64,000 bases of DNA from Candidatus Aminicenans sakinawicola JGI OTU-1 (lineage in GTDB: Bacteria; Acidobacteriota; Aminicenantia; Aminicenantales; Aminicenantaceae), in contig AWNV01000001.1 of the NCBI GenBank assembly GCA_000493965.1, positions 62,001 through 126,000 on the forward strand, given 5' to 3'. The notes beneath the pieces are model-generated. The model was not told where the DNA came from. It did not search any database and saw only the letters and a list, made by a program, of their open reading frames with translations. The position numbers were made by a program, and so were the translations under genes. Of the stretch, positions 1-9,719 are shown piece by piece (the stretch's first letter is position 1; each line of letters opens with the position of its first letter).

Positions 1-1
1 A

Positions 2-1084
2 AGAGAACCTCTTTATTATGGGATTAACTCATTTATTTTAAAGGTCTTTAATTTAAAGAAGAACATCGATCAATTTTATTTAATCCGATTTCTTTCATTA
101 TTATATTTCATTGTTACTGTCTATTTTTTATATTTATCTTCGAAACTTGTATTTAAAGATAATATTTCTTATGTCTTTGCAACTGTTTGCTTTGTTGCTC
201 TTTTACCTCAATTTTTGATCATTACCACTTCTGTTAATCCAGTGAATCTTGCTGTGGTGTTAGGAGCGGCCTTTCTTTATGTAATTCTTTATTCTTTATT
301 TAAGGGGAAAAAATTAATTGCTCTTCTGTTAGGACCCATAATTATTGGATTGGCTTTTTTCAATCATCGAGTTGCTTTGTTTATGATTCCCCCCTTTGTG
401 GTTTTGTTGTTAATATATTTTGTTCGCTCATTGAAAAGTAAAAGGGAAATGATAAAAATCTTTGTTATTACTTTGATTGTTTTACTGATATTTATATTCT
501 TATTTTTTACGGCTCAGTATTTCTTTCCAGATCAATTTAAAAGAGTTGTTAGCATTTCAGGATTAAAACCTCGAATATATGAAATAAATGAATTTGGAAA
601 ATATATATCACCCGGAACTTCTCGATCTTTAACAAGTTTTTTAGATGGGTCTTTTAAGACTTTTTGGTTTTTTGCGGGATGGTTGAGATTTGGATATCAT
701 TTGGATATTTATTCTGTCTTGAAATTGATTTGTTTTCTTTCGGTTTTCGGTCTTTTTAAGTATTTATACTTATATTTTTCTCGGAGAAAATATTCAATGG
801 ATGTGGATTTTTCTTCTTTTCTCATTCTTATTGCTGCAGGTCTGCCTATTATATTTGGAGCAATAATTAGATATTATCCTACATCTATAGTAGCACAAGG
901 AAGGTATGTTTACCCAGCAATAAGTGCATTAGCAATTCTTTTTATATTGGGATTAAAGGAAATTGCTCCAAAGAGGTTAGAAAAGTGGGTGCCAATATTC
1001 ATTATTGGTGGCTTTATGGCACTGAATATATATACTATTTTTCATTCAATGTTCAGGGTTTTTTATTATTTCACGAATGCCTAA
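2..1084 (+). CDS. Multi-pass membrane protein, DUF2142/GT39-like (5' end outside window)
   Basis: The reading frame is open from the left edge with no stop before it, so this is the C-terminal part of a longer gene; a TTG at 215 is internal, not a credible start. The visible part has about eight hydrophobic segments. It ends with a QGRYVYPA stretch followed by a last membrane helix, which resembles the C-terminal region of DUF2142 and related lipid-linked-sugar membrane glycosyltransferases. Those families use polyprenyl-phosphate sugars at the outer face of the inner membrane. The catalytic acidic motif would lie in the missing N-terminal half, so the activity cannot be confirmed. The gene overlaps the next one by 8 bp, which suggests translational coupling. 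Confidence 0.6.
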   Translation, partial: REPLYYGINSFILKVFNLKKNIDQFYLIRFLSLLYFIVTVYFLYLSSKLVFKDNISYVFATVCFVALLPQFLIITTSVNPVNLAVVLGAAFLYVILYSLFKGKKLIALLLGPIIIGLAFFNHRVALFMIPPFVVLLLIYFVRSLKSKREMIKIFVITLIVLLIFIFLFFTAQYFFPDQFKRVVSISGLKPRIYEINEFGKYISPGTSRSLTSFLDGSFKTFWFFAGWLRFGYHLDIYSVLKLICFLSVFGLFKYLYLYFSRRKYSMDVDFSSFLILIAAGLPIIFGAIIRYYPTSIVAQGRYVYPAISALAILFILGLKEIAPKRLEKWVPIFIIGGFMALNIYTIFHSMFRVFYYFTNA

Positions 1085-2510
1085 GATATTCAAAAAGAAA
1101 AATATTATTCCTTTAACTTATATTGTTTTAATTATTTTTATCTCTGTTTTTTTTCTTTCAATTTCTCCTCCTACATTGATCGAAGTATATAATCAATCCC
1201 AGAATGATATTCCAGTGGGTGAAATATACGGAAGCATGAAGATTGGACAGACTTTTGAGGCAGATCATAAAGATTTATCAGCCATAGAAGTTTTGCTGGC
1301 AACTTTTAGTAGAGTGAATGAAGGGACTTTCGTCTTTCATCTGAGAGATAGCTTAAAAAGTGAAGATAATATGGTTTGGTACAACGTTAATATGAGAGAA
1401 GTTCAGGATAATAAGTTCTTTCGTTTCTCTATTCCCAAGATAAAAGATTATAAAGGAAAAAGAATATTATTTTCAAAAGGGAAGAAATATTATTTTTATC
1501 TGGAATCTCCCCATGCAGAACCTGGGAATGCCATTACCATCTGGTCGAGTTCTGAGAACTTATATAAGGATGGTGAAAAAATTATCAATGGTGTGCCATC
1601 TCAAGGAGATCTAGTATTTAAAACGGAATATGAATTGGGATGGATGTTAAGTTATCATACTCTGTCAACAAGACTTATGAATATTCTGAATTTTTCCCTT
1701 AATCTTTTTAAGAATCAAGTTTTTTATTTTGTAATACTTCTTATGTCGTTTGTCTGGGCCTTTATCACACTTGTAACAAAATTTGAAATCTTTCAAAGAA
1801 AAGGAGGTATTTTCTTTGTCTTCGGAATTGTGTTTTTTGTTGTATCCCTTTGGATCGTTCTGCTTTTTATGAAGAAAATAGAAGTTTACAATCAATTTGT
1901 CCCCAACAATGCGGCAGGGGAAATTTATGGAGGAAAAAAAGTGGGGCAGACTTTTACAGCCCAGCATGACCATCTGATAGCTATTGAGGTATTAATGGGG
2001 ACTTATAACAGAAAAAACACGGGTGAGTTGATCTTTCATATGAAAGGACAGGCAGGGGATATGATCGATTTACACCATTCCAGGGTGGATATGCTTAATA
2101 TCAAGGACAACCGGTATCATCGATTTAAGATCTCTGAAATAAAAAACTCCAAGGGCAGAAAATATTTTTTTTATTTAGAAGCACCGCAGTCCCAATCTGG
2201 AAACACTATAACCATCTGGTGCAATGACGAAGAGGATAAGTACAGAGAGGGGGCGAAGGTTATTAATGGCGAAGAGATGGAAGGAGATCTTGTTTTTAAA
2301 ACCATCTATGCTGTAGGATTGGGAGGGAAAACCGGTTTATTTTTGGGAGAAATTACACGGAATAAGCCTTCACCTCTGAATACTAAATTGTTATATGTGG
2401 GGCTGATTGTTTCCTTCGTTCTCACATGTTCTCTGCTTTTGACCTACATCATTAGAGTTTTTGTGGAAACGTACGTTATAAAAAAGAAAGAGGGTCATTC
2501 TGAATATTAA
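1077..2510 (+). CDS. Membrane protein with a duplicated extracytoplasmic domain
   Basis: I do not recognise a named family. The protein has 477 residues, with membrane helices near residues 10-30, 213-235, 243-265 and 433-460. Two soluble domains, at about 35-190 and 268-415, are clearly homologous. Both start with IEVYNQ, then carry GEIYG..K.GQTF, IEVL and YFYLE(S/A)P, and end with GDLVFKT. The predicted topology puts both domains on the same side of the membrane, probably outside. The fold looks all-beta, as in carbohydrate-binding jelly rolls, but that is inference. Its overlap with the upstream membrane transferase suggests that the two act together on a lipid-linked sugar or polymer. Confidence 0.6.
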   Translation: MPKIFKKKNIIPLTYIVLIIFISVFFLSISPPTLIEVYNQSQNDIPVGEIYGSMKIGQTFEADHKDLSAIEVLLATFSRVNEGTFVFHLRDSLKSEDNMVWYNVNMREVQDNKFFRFSIPKIKDYKGKRILFSKGKKYYFYLESPHAEPGNAITIWSSSENLYKDGEKIINGVPSQGDLVFKTEYELGWMLSYHTLSTRLMNILNFSLNLFKNQVFYFVILLMSFVWAFITLVTKFEIFQRKGGIFFVFGIVFFVVSLWIVLLFMKKIEVYNQFVPNNAAGEIYGGKKVGQTFTAQHDHLIAIEVLMGTYNRKNTGELIFHMKGQAGDMIDLHHSRVDMLNIKDNRYHRFKISEIKNSKGRKYFFYLEAPQSQSGNTITIWCNDEEDKYREGAKVINGEEMEGDLVFKTIYAVGLGGKTGLFLGEITRNKPSPLNTKLLYVGLIVSFVLTCSLLLTYIIRVFVETYVIKKKEGHSEY

Positions 2511-3915
2511 ACCACAGGTTATCATTCTAGGAGCAGGTATATCCGGAATAAGCTTAGCGTGGAGATTGTGCAGTGAGGGAGTTAGAGTTTTGGTGATTGA
2601 ATCCGCTAATGTTGTTGGAGGTTTAGCTGGAACGCTCCGAGAAAACGGATACTGTATGGATGTTGGCCCTCATTCTCTTTTTTCTGAGGACAAAGAGATT
2701 CTTGATATAATCCTCAATCTTTTTGATAACACATTAATAGCTAAACCGCGACAGGTCAAATTCTATTACAGAGGTAAATATCTCGATTACCCTCTAACAG
2801 CATACAGCGTGCTTTTTCAGATGGGTATTTGGTCTGGTATGCGCGTTGGATTAAGCTTTTTGAAAAGCAAGTTTTTATCCAAAAAACATAAAACTCTTAA
2901 TAGGGAAGAAGAGACTGTTGAGGATTGGGCAATTGCAAGTTTTGGGAAGCATCTTTATAAGACTTTTTTTAAGCCTTATACTGAACAATTCTGGAAGTTA
3001 CCTTGTACAGAGTTATCGTCCCGCACTATTCCCACTCATACACGAATGAGCTTTATTAATACGCTGCGTCTGCTTTTACAGAAGCGATTCACCAAATCGG
3101 ATGCGTCTCTTATCGAACGAGAAATGCTGCCTACTTATTACCCGAATTCAGGTTTTGGAGAAATCCCTGAGAGAATTGCTGTTGAAGTTAAGAAAAGGGA
3201 AGGGCAGATCTATACAAATTGCCGGGCTTTGAGAGTCAAAAAACTGCCAAGTGGGGGAATGAGTGTTTTGTATGAGCAAAACGGAAAACAAAAGGAAGTT
3301 AGAAGTGCTTATGTGGTTTCAACTATACCAATTAATGAATTTATCAAGATGCTAAATCCGCCGCCGCCTCCGGAAATTCTAGCGTCGGCTGATGGGCTCA
3401 ATTATCGTGCGCTTACATCTCTGGGAATTGTGACAGAGAAGCAAAATATTCTTAATTGCAGTTATATCTATGTTTTGGATCGTCCATACAACCGTATTTC
3501 TGAAATGAATGAGTTCAGCCAAACAACAAGTCATGCAGGAGATAATATCATTATGATCGAAATACCGTGTCACAGAGATAGTACTGTATGGACAGCTTCA
3601 AAAGAAAAACTGTTTGATATGTGCATTGGCAGCCTGGCAAAGGATGGTATCCTGGGGCCGGGAGATGTAAAACATTTACTCGTAATAAGATCACCGCATG
3701 CCTATCCAATTTACAGTAAAGACTATGCAAAGAACCTGAATAAAGTCTTCGATTATATAAATGGAAGCAAAGGGATATCAATATTGGGGAGGACTGGTGA
3801 ATTTATCTACTCGGATATTGATAAGTGTATGAAAAGAGCCTTTGATTTTGCCGATAGGTTTTTAAAGGATTATTGCATGGAGATAAAGTCCAAAAAAGGA
3901 GAACAGCATGCCTAA
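2500..3915 (+). CDS. FAD-dependent oxidoreductase, UGM/protoporphyrinogen-oxidase-like (copy 1)
   Basis: An amine-oxidase-like flavoprotein of about 470 residues. The dinucleotide-binding motif ILGAGISG lies upstream of the first TTG at 2566, so the real start must be earlier. The best candidate is CTG at 2500, five bases after an AAAGAGGG ribosome-binding sequence and inside the end of the previous gene. ATT at 2506 is an alternative. Further family features are VVGGLAG, the MDVGPHSLF motif, and a C-terminal GRTGEF stretch that would close over FAD. Relatives include UDP-galactopyranose mutase and protoporphyrinogen oxidase-type enzymes in polysaccharide loci; the substrate here is unknown. 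Three paralogues occur in the window, at 17.5, 31.8 and 33.1 kb. It overlaps the methyltransferase that follows by 8 bp. Confidence 0.7.
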   Translation: MNIKPQVIILGAGISGISLAWRLCSEGVRVLVIESANVVGGLAGTLRENGYCMDVGPHSLFSEDKEILDIILNLFDNTLIAKPRQVKFYYRGKYLDYPLTAYSVLFQMGIWSGMRVGLSFLKSKFLSKKHKTLNREEETVEDWAIASFGKHLYKTFFKPYTEQFWKLPCTELSSRTIPTHTRMSFINTLRLLLQKRFTKSDASLIEREMLPTYYPNSGFGEIPERIAVEVKKREGQIYTNCRALRVKKLPSGGMSVLYEQNGKQKEVRSAYVVSTIPINEFIKMLNPPPPPEILASADGLNYRALTSLGIVTEKQNILNCSYIYVLDRPYNRISEMNEFSQTTSHAGDNIIMIEIPCHRDSTVWTASKEKLFDMCIGSLAKDGILGPGDVKHLLVIRSPHAYPIYSKDYAKNLNKVFDYINGSKGISILGRTGEFIYSDIDKCMKRAFDFADRFLKDYCMEIKSKKGEQHA

Positions 3916-5125
3916 ATGTCGCATATGTAAGGCTAATTATGAACCTTTTGTTTTTTTTGGAAAAATGCCTATTGCCAATGGATTTTTGTCTCCTGAGGAA
4001 TTTGAAAATGAGTATTTTTTTGATTTAAAAGCAGGATATTGTTCTAACTGCAACATGGTTCAATTGGTGGAGCAACCCGACCGCGAAAAAATGTTTCATG
4101 AAAATTATGCGTTTTATTCTTCGACTTCAAAGCTGATGGCATTACATTTTAAACAATTCTCGGAATCGGTCATTAAGAACCATTTAAAATCTTCTGATCC
4201 TTTTGTTGTTGAACTTGGCAGTAATGACGGTATAATGTTACAAAATTTTGCTTCCGCAGGGATTCGTCACCTGGGAATCGAGCCCTCTGCTAATGTTGCT
4301 CAGGTAGCAATAGATAAGGGCATTCATACAATGTGCGAGTTCTTTGATAAAAAAGTTGCCAAAAAAATTATAAAAAGCTATGGACAGACTGATGCTTTTC
4401 TTGGGGCTAATGTAATGTGTCATATCCCTTATATCCATTCTATTGTGGAAGGAATCAAGAGTCTTCTTAAGCCTAATGGTTTCCTTCTTTTTGAGGATCC
4501 CTATTTAGAGGATGTTATTAAAAATACAACATATGATCAGATCTATGATGAACATGTATTTTTATTTTCAGTTTTATCTGTTAAGTATCTTTTTGAGCAG
4601 TATGATATGGAGGTTATTGATATTGAACCTCAAGAAACACATGGAGGGTCTATGAGGTATATTTTAGCTCATAAAGGAGCATATCCCGTTTCGAATAGAG
4701 TCAGCCGCCAGATAGAAGAAGAGAAGATATTTGGTTTAGATAAACCGGAGACTTATCGGCTTTTCCGTAAAAGCTGTGAATATTCCCGGGATAGCCTTAT
4801 AGAGCTGTTAAATAAAATTAAGCAGAAAGGGCAGAAAATTGTCGGTTATGCGGCAACATCGAAAAGCACTACTATTATCAACTATTGTGGGATTTCTACA
4901 GATCATATTGATTACATATGTGATACTACTCCGCTCAAACAGGGAAAATTTACTCCAGGATCTCATATTCCAGTCCAGCCTTATGAGGATTTTGTTTCAA
5001 ATTATCCTGAATATGCTCTTCTTTTTGCCTACAACCATAAAAAGGAAATTATGGCCAAAGAAGAAAAATATAAAGAATCCGGAGGAAAATGGATTCTTTA
5101 TACACCAAAAGTGCAGATATTATGA
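3908..5125 (+). CDS. SAM-dependent sugar C-methyltransferase with N-terminal zinc-binding domain
   Basis: A 405-residue protein with the layout of NDP-hexose 3-C-methyltransferases (TylCIII/NovU type). The N-terminal zinc-binding domain has CRIC and YCSNC cysteine pairs at about residues 4-7 and 45-49. A Rossmann methyltransferase core follows, with VVELGSNDG as motif I near residue 99. The C-terminal domain carries [10 protein letters not shown] and [14 protein letters not shown]. Family members methylate C3 of a 4-keto-6-deoxy nucleotide sugar. The aminotransferase, cupin epimerase and three SDRs immediately downstream fit synthesis of a branched deoxysugar. The 3' end overlaps the next gene by ATGA. 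Confidence 0.85.
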   Translation: MPKCRICKANYEPFVFFGKMPIANGFLSPEEFENEYFFDLKAGYCSNCNMVQLVEQPDREKMFHENYAFYSSTSKLMALHFKQFSESVIKNHLKSSDPFVVELGSNDGIMLQNFASAGIRHLGIEPSANVAQVAIDKGIHTMCEFFDKKVAKKIIKSYGQTDAFLGANVMCHIPYIHSIVEGIKSLLKPNGFLLFEDPYLEDVIKNTTYDQIYDEHVFLFSVLSVKYLFEQYDMEVIDIEPQETHGGSMRYILAHKGAYPVSNRVSRQIEEEKIFGLDKPETYRLFRKSCEYSRDSLIELLNKIKQKGQKIVGYAATSKSTTIINYCGISTDHIDYICDTTPLKQGKFTPGSHIPVQPYEDFVSNYPEYALLFAYNHKKEIMAKEEKYKESGGKWILYTPKVQIL

Positions 5126-6228
5126 TGATATTATGCAGTAATCCAAAAGCTCAATACCTTTCATATAAAAGTGAAATAGATGCTGCTGTTTCCAGGGTTC
5201 TAAACAGTGGGTGGTATATTCTTGGTGAGGAAGTAAAAAAGTTCGAGGAAGAGTTTGCCGGATATATTGGAGTAGCAAAGGGAGTTGGGGTTGCCAGTGG
5301 AACAGAAGCCCTGCATCTGGCCTTACTAGCCTACGGGGTAGGATCGGGTGATGAGGTTATTACTGTTTCTCATTCGGCAGTAGCCACTACTACAGCCATT
5401 TGTCTTTCCGGTGCCTTTCCTCGATTTGTGGATATTGAGCCGCAATTTTATACTATTGACCCAGAGAAAATAGTATCAGCTATCAAGCCTAACACAAAAG
5501 CTATTATCCCAGTCCATATCTATGGACATCCGGCAGATATGGATCCTATATTGGAAATCGCTAAAAAACATAATCTTTTGGTAATAGAAGATTGTGCTCA
5601 AGCGCATGGAGCAATGTACAAAGGAATGCGTGTAGGTTCGTTAGGCGATGTTGGATGTTTCAGTTTTTATCCAACTAAGAATCTTGGTGCAATTGGTGAT
5701 GGAGGGATGATTGTTACAGATAATACTGCTTTGGCGGAGAAAGCAAAATTATTGCGTGAATATGGGTGGGTTGAGCGAAATGTTAGTTCTTATAAAGGAT
5801 TAAATTCGAGATTGGATGAAATACAGGCAGCTATTTTGCGTGCTAAACTGAAACATCTTGATAAAGATAATTTATTAAGAAAACACTTGGCAGATATATA
5901 TAGCTCAGAATTAAAGAATACAAGTCTAATGTTGCCTCTTTTAAGAAAGGAGACATCGCATGTTTATCACCTTTTTGTCATCCGGTCTAAAAAACGTGAT
6001 ATATTGTTTTCTTTCTTAAGAGAAAAGAGTATTGGAGTATCAATCCATTATCCTGTTCCTATACATCTTCAGCCGGCTTACAGCCATTTTGGAAACAGAG
6101 AGCTTCTTCCAGAAACAGAAAAGGTTACAAAGGAGATTCTCTCACTGCCCATTTTCCCGGAATTAAAGACATCTGAAGTTAAACAGATAACACATGCCAT
6201 AAAAGAATTTGAATCTAATGGAGGGTAG
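5122..6228 (+). CDS. DegT/DnrJ/EryC1 family PLP-dependent sugar aminotransferase
   Basis: A complete sugar aminotransferase of about 368 residues (fold-type I). Visible signatures are [10 protein letters not shown] (phosphate/PLP region), EDCAQAHGA with the PLP-ring aspartate, and [14 protein letters not shown] with the Schiff-base lysine at about residue 186. The family transfers an amino group from glutamate to a keto-sugar nucleotide, most often at C3 or C4. I place the start at ATG 5122, or ATG 5125 just after it, which overlaps the upstream stop. A more upstream TTG would lie deep in the methyltransferase gene. Being sandwiched between a C-methyltransferase and epimerases, it implies an amino, possibly branched, sugar product. 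Confidence 0.85.
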   Translation: MMILCSNPKAQYLSYKSEIDAAVSRVLNSGWYILGEEVKKFEEEFAGYIGVAKGVGVASGTEALHLALLAYGVGSGDEVITVSHSAVATTTAICLSGAFPRFVDIEPQFYTIDPEKIVSAIKPNTKAIIPVHIYGHPADMDPILEIAKKHNLLVIEDCAQAHGAMYKGMRVGSLGDVGCFSFYPTKNLGAIGDGGMIVTDNTALAEKAKLLREYGWVERNVSSYKGLNSRLDEIQAAILRAKLKHLDKDNLLRKHLADIYSSELKNTSLMLPLLRKETSHVYHLFVIRSKKRDILFSFLREKSIGVSIHYPVPIHLQPAYSHFGNRELLPETEKVTKEILSLPIFPELKTSEVKQITHAIKEFESNGG

Positions 6229-6232
6229 AACT

Positions 6233-6688
6233 GTGATCGAGGGAGTTATTATAAAAGAAATTAAGAGTCACATTGACGAGAGGGGATTTTTCAGTGAGAT
6301 CCTTCGTGTAAATGAGGATTTTCATCCAGGCGATATTGGTCAGATTAGCCATTCTTTTGTTAAAAAGGGAGTTCTTAAAGCCTGGCATATGCATACATTT
6401 CAATCACAGTGGAATTATGTGGTATGCGGATTGATCAAAGTAGCTTTACACGATACTCGCAAAGAATCACCCACTTTTCACCAGACAATTGAGCTTTTAA
6501 CTGGTGATGATCAAGCTCCAAAAGTTTACTTTTTCCCTCCTGGAGTTGCGCATGGGTATATTTGTTTAAAGAGCCCTATGCATATTATCTATGTTACATC
6601 CGGAGTTTATGATATTTCTGATGAAGTCCGTATTCCTCATAATGATCCAGATATTGGGTATGATTGGCTGAAGAACAAAATAACATAA
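6233..6688 (+). CDS. RmlC-like cupin sugar 3,5-epimerase family protein
   Basis: About 151 residues, the short form of the dTDP-4-dehydrorhamnose 3,5-epimerase-like cupins. The pattern DERGFFSEI, KAWHMH, ALHDTR and FFPPGVAHGY follows the RmlC fold, with DERG and the histidine before the second strand conserved. The canonical GLHYQ of true RmlC is replaced by AWHMH, as in the second family member at 60.0 kb, so the substrate may not be the classical one. The start is GTG 6233, seven bases after a GGAGGG ribosome-binding site at 6220-6225; an ATG at 6218 lies before that site. It probably isomerises a 4-keto-sugar intermediate in the surrounding module. Confidence 0.75.
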   Translation: MIEGVIIKEIKSHIDERGFFSEILRVNEDFHPGDIGQISHSFVKKGVLKAWHMHTFQSQWNYVVCGLIKVALHDTRKESPTFHQTIELLTGDDQAPKVYFFPPGVAHGYICLKSPMHIIYVTSGVYDISDEVRIPHNDPDIGYDWLKNKIT

Positions 6689-6696
6689 TAAATAAG

Positions 6697-7674
6697 ATGT
6701 TATCCTATTTTTGCGGAAAAAAAATTTTAATAACAGGGGGAAATGGTTATATTGCGTCTAACTTAGTTCACAAACTTAAAAATATCGACTGCACTATTGT
6801 CCGAGCAGATAGAGCTTTTGATACACCCACAATAAACGGAAGAGCAAGCATAAGGGATGTGATTGGAGATATTAAGGATAAAAGTTTTTTTGAGGGAGTC
6901 TTGGAAAGTATTGATATTGTGTATCATTTTGCTGCACAGACCAGTCTATATCAAGCAGAAAAGAACCCTATGGACGATTTTTCAGTTAATGTTGTTCCGA
7001 TGCTTAATTTACTGGAAACTTGTCGATATAGAGGGTGGAAGCCAGCCATTATTTTCTCCGGCACTGTTACTGAGGTAGGTATTCCTAAGAATTTACCGGT
7101 TAATGAGACTTGCTGTGACTGTCCGGTTTCTATATATGATATGCATAAATTGATGGCTGAAAATTATTTAAAATATTATTCCAAGCGGGGAATTGTGTTT
7201 GGTACGGTTTTGCGTTTGGCGAATGTATATGGGCCTGGCCCTAAGAGCAGCAGTAGTGACCGAGGCGTGCTGAATATGATGATTAGAAAGGCACTGGCAG
7301 AAGAACCTTTAAATATCTACGGCACAGGGGAATATTTAAGGGATTATATATTTGTAGAAGATGTAGTGCGGGCGTTTCTTGAAGCCGCTATTCATAAGGA
7401 TCAAGTAAATGAGAAATATTTTATTATTGGCAGCGGAGAGGGGATAAAACTCAGTCAGGCTGTAAATCTTGTTGCAGATAGAGCTGCTTTAAAAACAGGA
7501 AAGAGAGTGCCAGTCAGGCATGTTGATCCTCCATCCATTCTGCATCCAGTTGAGTTTCGAAATTTTATTGCGGATCCGAAGTTATTTATGAATTCTACAG
7601 ATTGGAAAATAAATTTTTCTTTGATCAAAGGAATAGACTGTACTATTGACTATTTTTCAGGCGCTAAAATATAA
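6697..7674 (+). CDS. NAD-dependent sugar epimerase/dehydratase (extended SDR) 1
   Basis: An extended SDR of about 325 residues. It has ITGGNGYIASN (NAD-binding glycine motif), HFAAQTS, a catalytic YDMHK (YxxxK), RLANVYGPG and a RDYIFVEDV segment. The middle catalytic region reads SGTVTEVG and lacks the TDE of 4,6-dehydratases. It is therefore more likely an epimerase or keto-reductase. The start is assigned to ATG 6697; an upstream TTG at 6664 would overlap the previous gene. It is the first of three consecutive SDR genes acting on the same nucleotide sugar or on successive intermediates. Confidence 0.75.
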   Translation: MLSYFCGKKILITGGNGYIASNLVHKLKNIDCTIVRADRAFDTPTINGRASIRDVIGDIKDKSFFEGVLESIDIVYHFAAQTSLYQAEKNPMDDFSVNVVPMLNLLETCRYRGWKPAIIFSGTVTEVGIPKNLPVNETCCDCPVSIYDMHKLMAENYLKYYSKRGIVFGTVLRLANVYGPGPKSSSSDRGVLNMMIRKALAEEPLNIYGTGEYLRDYIFVEDVVRAFLEAAIHKDQVNEKYFIIGSGEGIKLSQAVNLVADRAALKTGKRVPVRHVDPPSILHPVEFRNFIADPKLFMNSTDWKINFSLIKGIDCTIDYFSGAKI

Positions 7675-7762
7675 TAGCAAAAAAGATGCTATTGAAAAAA
7701 CAGAATATATATTTATTTTATTGAAGAGAGCTATTGTATTAAATCAATAAAAGTGATTAAAG

Positions 7763-8782
7763 ATGCTAAAAAGAATTGAGAAAAATAACATATCACTTCC
7801 TTCCTTAAAAGGCAGAAGAGTTCTTATCACAGGAGGGTTAGGTTTTATAGGAAGCAATCTGGCACATAAATGTGTAGAGTTAGGGGCTGAAGTCACAATT
7901 TTTGATGTTTTAGATCCCCGGTCAGGAGGAAATCTATATAATATTCAGGGAATTCAGGATTCAGTAGAACTGCAATATTTTAACATTCTCGACTTTGGCC
8001 AAGTATCTCAAAGTGTAATAAAGAAGGATATTATTTTTAACTGTGCAGCATCAACATCTCATCCTTTTTCTATGATAGAGCCATGGATCGATCTGGATAT
8101 AAACAGTAAAGGAGTGATTAATTTACTTGAGGCAATTCGTCGTTTTAACAGAGAGGTGAAGTTTATACATTTGGGTACAAGCACTCAGTTAGGAAAGCTA
8201 CAATTTCAACCAGCAGATGAAAATCATCCTGAATTTCCTACTGATATCTATTCTGCAAACAAATGTGTTTCGGAAAAGTATACTTTGATATATTCAAGAG
8301 CAAGGCAGATATGTGGTTCTGTCCTTAGGCTGACGAATGTTTATGGCCCGAGAGCTAGTATACACAGCCCGGAGTTTACATTTAACAATTTTTTTATTGG
8401 ATTGGCCTTACAAGGGAAAGAAATTACAGTATATGGTGATGGCAGCCAATTGCGAAACATAATTTTTGTTGATGATGTTGTTGAGGCTCTTATCCTTGCG
8501 TCCCAGTGTTCAAAGATAAATAATGAAACATTTTTTGTAGCCGGAGATTTTCATTACAGCATCTCAAATATTGCAGAAGAGATAGTGAAACATATGAAGA
8601 GAGGAAAAGTAAAATATGTGGAATGGCCAAAAGACAGAAAATCAATCGATTTTGGAGATGCCATAATAAGTAATCAGAAGATCAAAAAAGTATTAAATTG
8701 GACTCCTCGAACTGATTTTAAAACTGGTTTAATTAAGACTAGGGATTATTATAAAAATTGTTTGGAAGAATATTTGAGGTGA
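7763..8782 (+). CDS. NAD-dependent sugar epimerase/dehydratase (extended SDR) 2
   Basis: A 339-residue extended SDR with ITGGLGFIGSN, NCAASTSHP, GTSTQLGK, catalytic YSANK and RLTNVYGPR. The pattern is closest to the CDP-paratose 2-epimerase / GDP-mannose dehydratase-like group, but there is no TDE dehydratase triad. I therefore infer an epimerase or reductase. A gap of about 88 AT-rich bases separates it from SDR 1, with no clear promoter or terminator. It is followed after 4 bases by SDR 3. Confidence 0.75.
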   Translation: MLKRIEKNNISLPSLKGRRVLITGGLGFIGSNLAHKCVELGAEVTIFDVLDPRSGGNLYNIQGIQDSVELQYFNILDFGQVSQSVIKKDIIFNCAASTSHPFSMIEPWIDLDINSKGVINLLEAIRRFNREVKFIHLGTSTQLGKLQFQPADENHPEFPTDIYSANKCVSEKYTLIYSRARQICGSVLRLTNVYGPRASIHSPEFTFNNFFIGLALQGKEITVYGDGSQLRNIIFVDDVVEALILASQCSKINNETFFVAGDFHYSISNIAEEIVKHMKRGKVKYVEWPKDRKSIDFGDAIISNQKIKKVLNWTPRTDFKTGLIKTRDYYKNCLEEYLR

Positions 8783-8786
8783 TATT

Positions 8787-9719
8787 ATGAAAATTGTGAT
8801 TACTGGAGCTTTGGGGCATATAGGCTCAAAAGTTATCCGGGAAATCCCAGAAACTTTCCAAGAACCTGAAATTGTTATGATCGATAATATGTTGACTCAA
8901 CGCTACTGTTCTTTGTTTAACTTACCTGCTCGCGGGAAATATTCTTTTATAGAAGCAGATGTATTAAATATGGAACTATGCCCCATTATTGAGGGAGCTG
9001 ATTTTGTCCTGCATTTGGCTGCTATTACTGATGCCACAAGCAGTTTTAAAAACAAAGATCAGGTTGAAAATGTCAATTATAAAACAACAGTGAGGGTTTC
9101 CGAGGCTTGTAATGAAGTTGGATGCCCCATGATCCATTTTTCAACAACCAGCGTATATGGCACCCAACAAAACGTTGTAGATGAAGATTGTTCTCCTGAG
9201 GAACTACGGCCACAAAGCCCCTATGCAGAGACAAAATTGAGGGAAGAACAATTTTTGCAAAATTTTGGCGCAGCAGAAAATTTGGATTTTTTAATATGTC
9301 GTTTTGGAACAATATGTGGGATTTCTCCTGGGATTCGCTTTCATACAGCGGTGAATAAATTCTGCTGGCAGGCTGTTATGAAGCAGCCGCTTTCTGTATG
9401 GCGGACAGCTTTATTTCAAAAGCGTCCCTATTTGGTTCTGAGTGATGCAGTGAAAGCCATTATATTTATAATTAAAAACAACTTGTTTGATAAAAGGATT
9501 TATAATGTCCTATCAGAAAATAGGACAGTACATTCCATTATTCAATGTATAAAACAATATATTCCCCAGTTAAATATTCAATATGTAAATGCCGAGATCA
9601 TGAATCAGTTATCTTATGAAGTCTCAAACCTGCGCTTCAAAGAACAAGGATTTGAATTTTCAGGGAGTGTAGATAAAAGTATTCAAGAAACGATTCAATT
9701 ACTTTTAACTGTGAAATAA
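8787..9719 (+). CDS. NAD-dependent sugar epimerase/dehydratase (extended SDR) 3
   Basis: A 310-residue extended SDR with ITGALGHIGS, HLAAITDA, STTSVYGT and catalytic YAETK. The glycine-motif spacing is normal; the third glycine is retained (GALGHIG). It is a good candidate for a 4-ketoreductase or epimerase completing the nucleotide sugar made by the genes from 3.9 kb. It is the last gene of this plus-strand block. Its 3' end overlaps, tail to tail, the final 25 bases of the minus-strand membrane protein, leaving no room for a terminator between them. Confidence 0.75.
   Translation: MKIVITGALGHIGSKVIREIPETFQEPEIVMIDNMLTQRYCSLFNLPARGKYSFIEADVLNMELCPIIEGADFVLHLAAITDATSSFKNKDQVENVNYKTTVRVSEACNEVGCPMIHFSTTSVYGTQQNVVDEDCSPEELRPQSPYAETKLREEQFLQNFGAAENLDFLICRFGTICGISPGIRFHTAVNKFCWQAVMKQPLSVWRTALFQKRPYLVLSDAVKAIIFIIKNNLFDKRIYNVLSENRTVHSIIQCIKQYIPQLNIQYVNAEIMNQLSYEVSNLRFKEQGFEFSGSVDKSIQETIQLLLTVK

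Noticed and set aside
1665..1973. A 102-codon minus-strand open frame inside the duplicated membrane protein
   Set aside because: The plus-strand frame has internal homologous domains and membrane helices; the minus frame has none.
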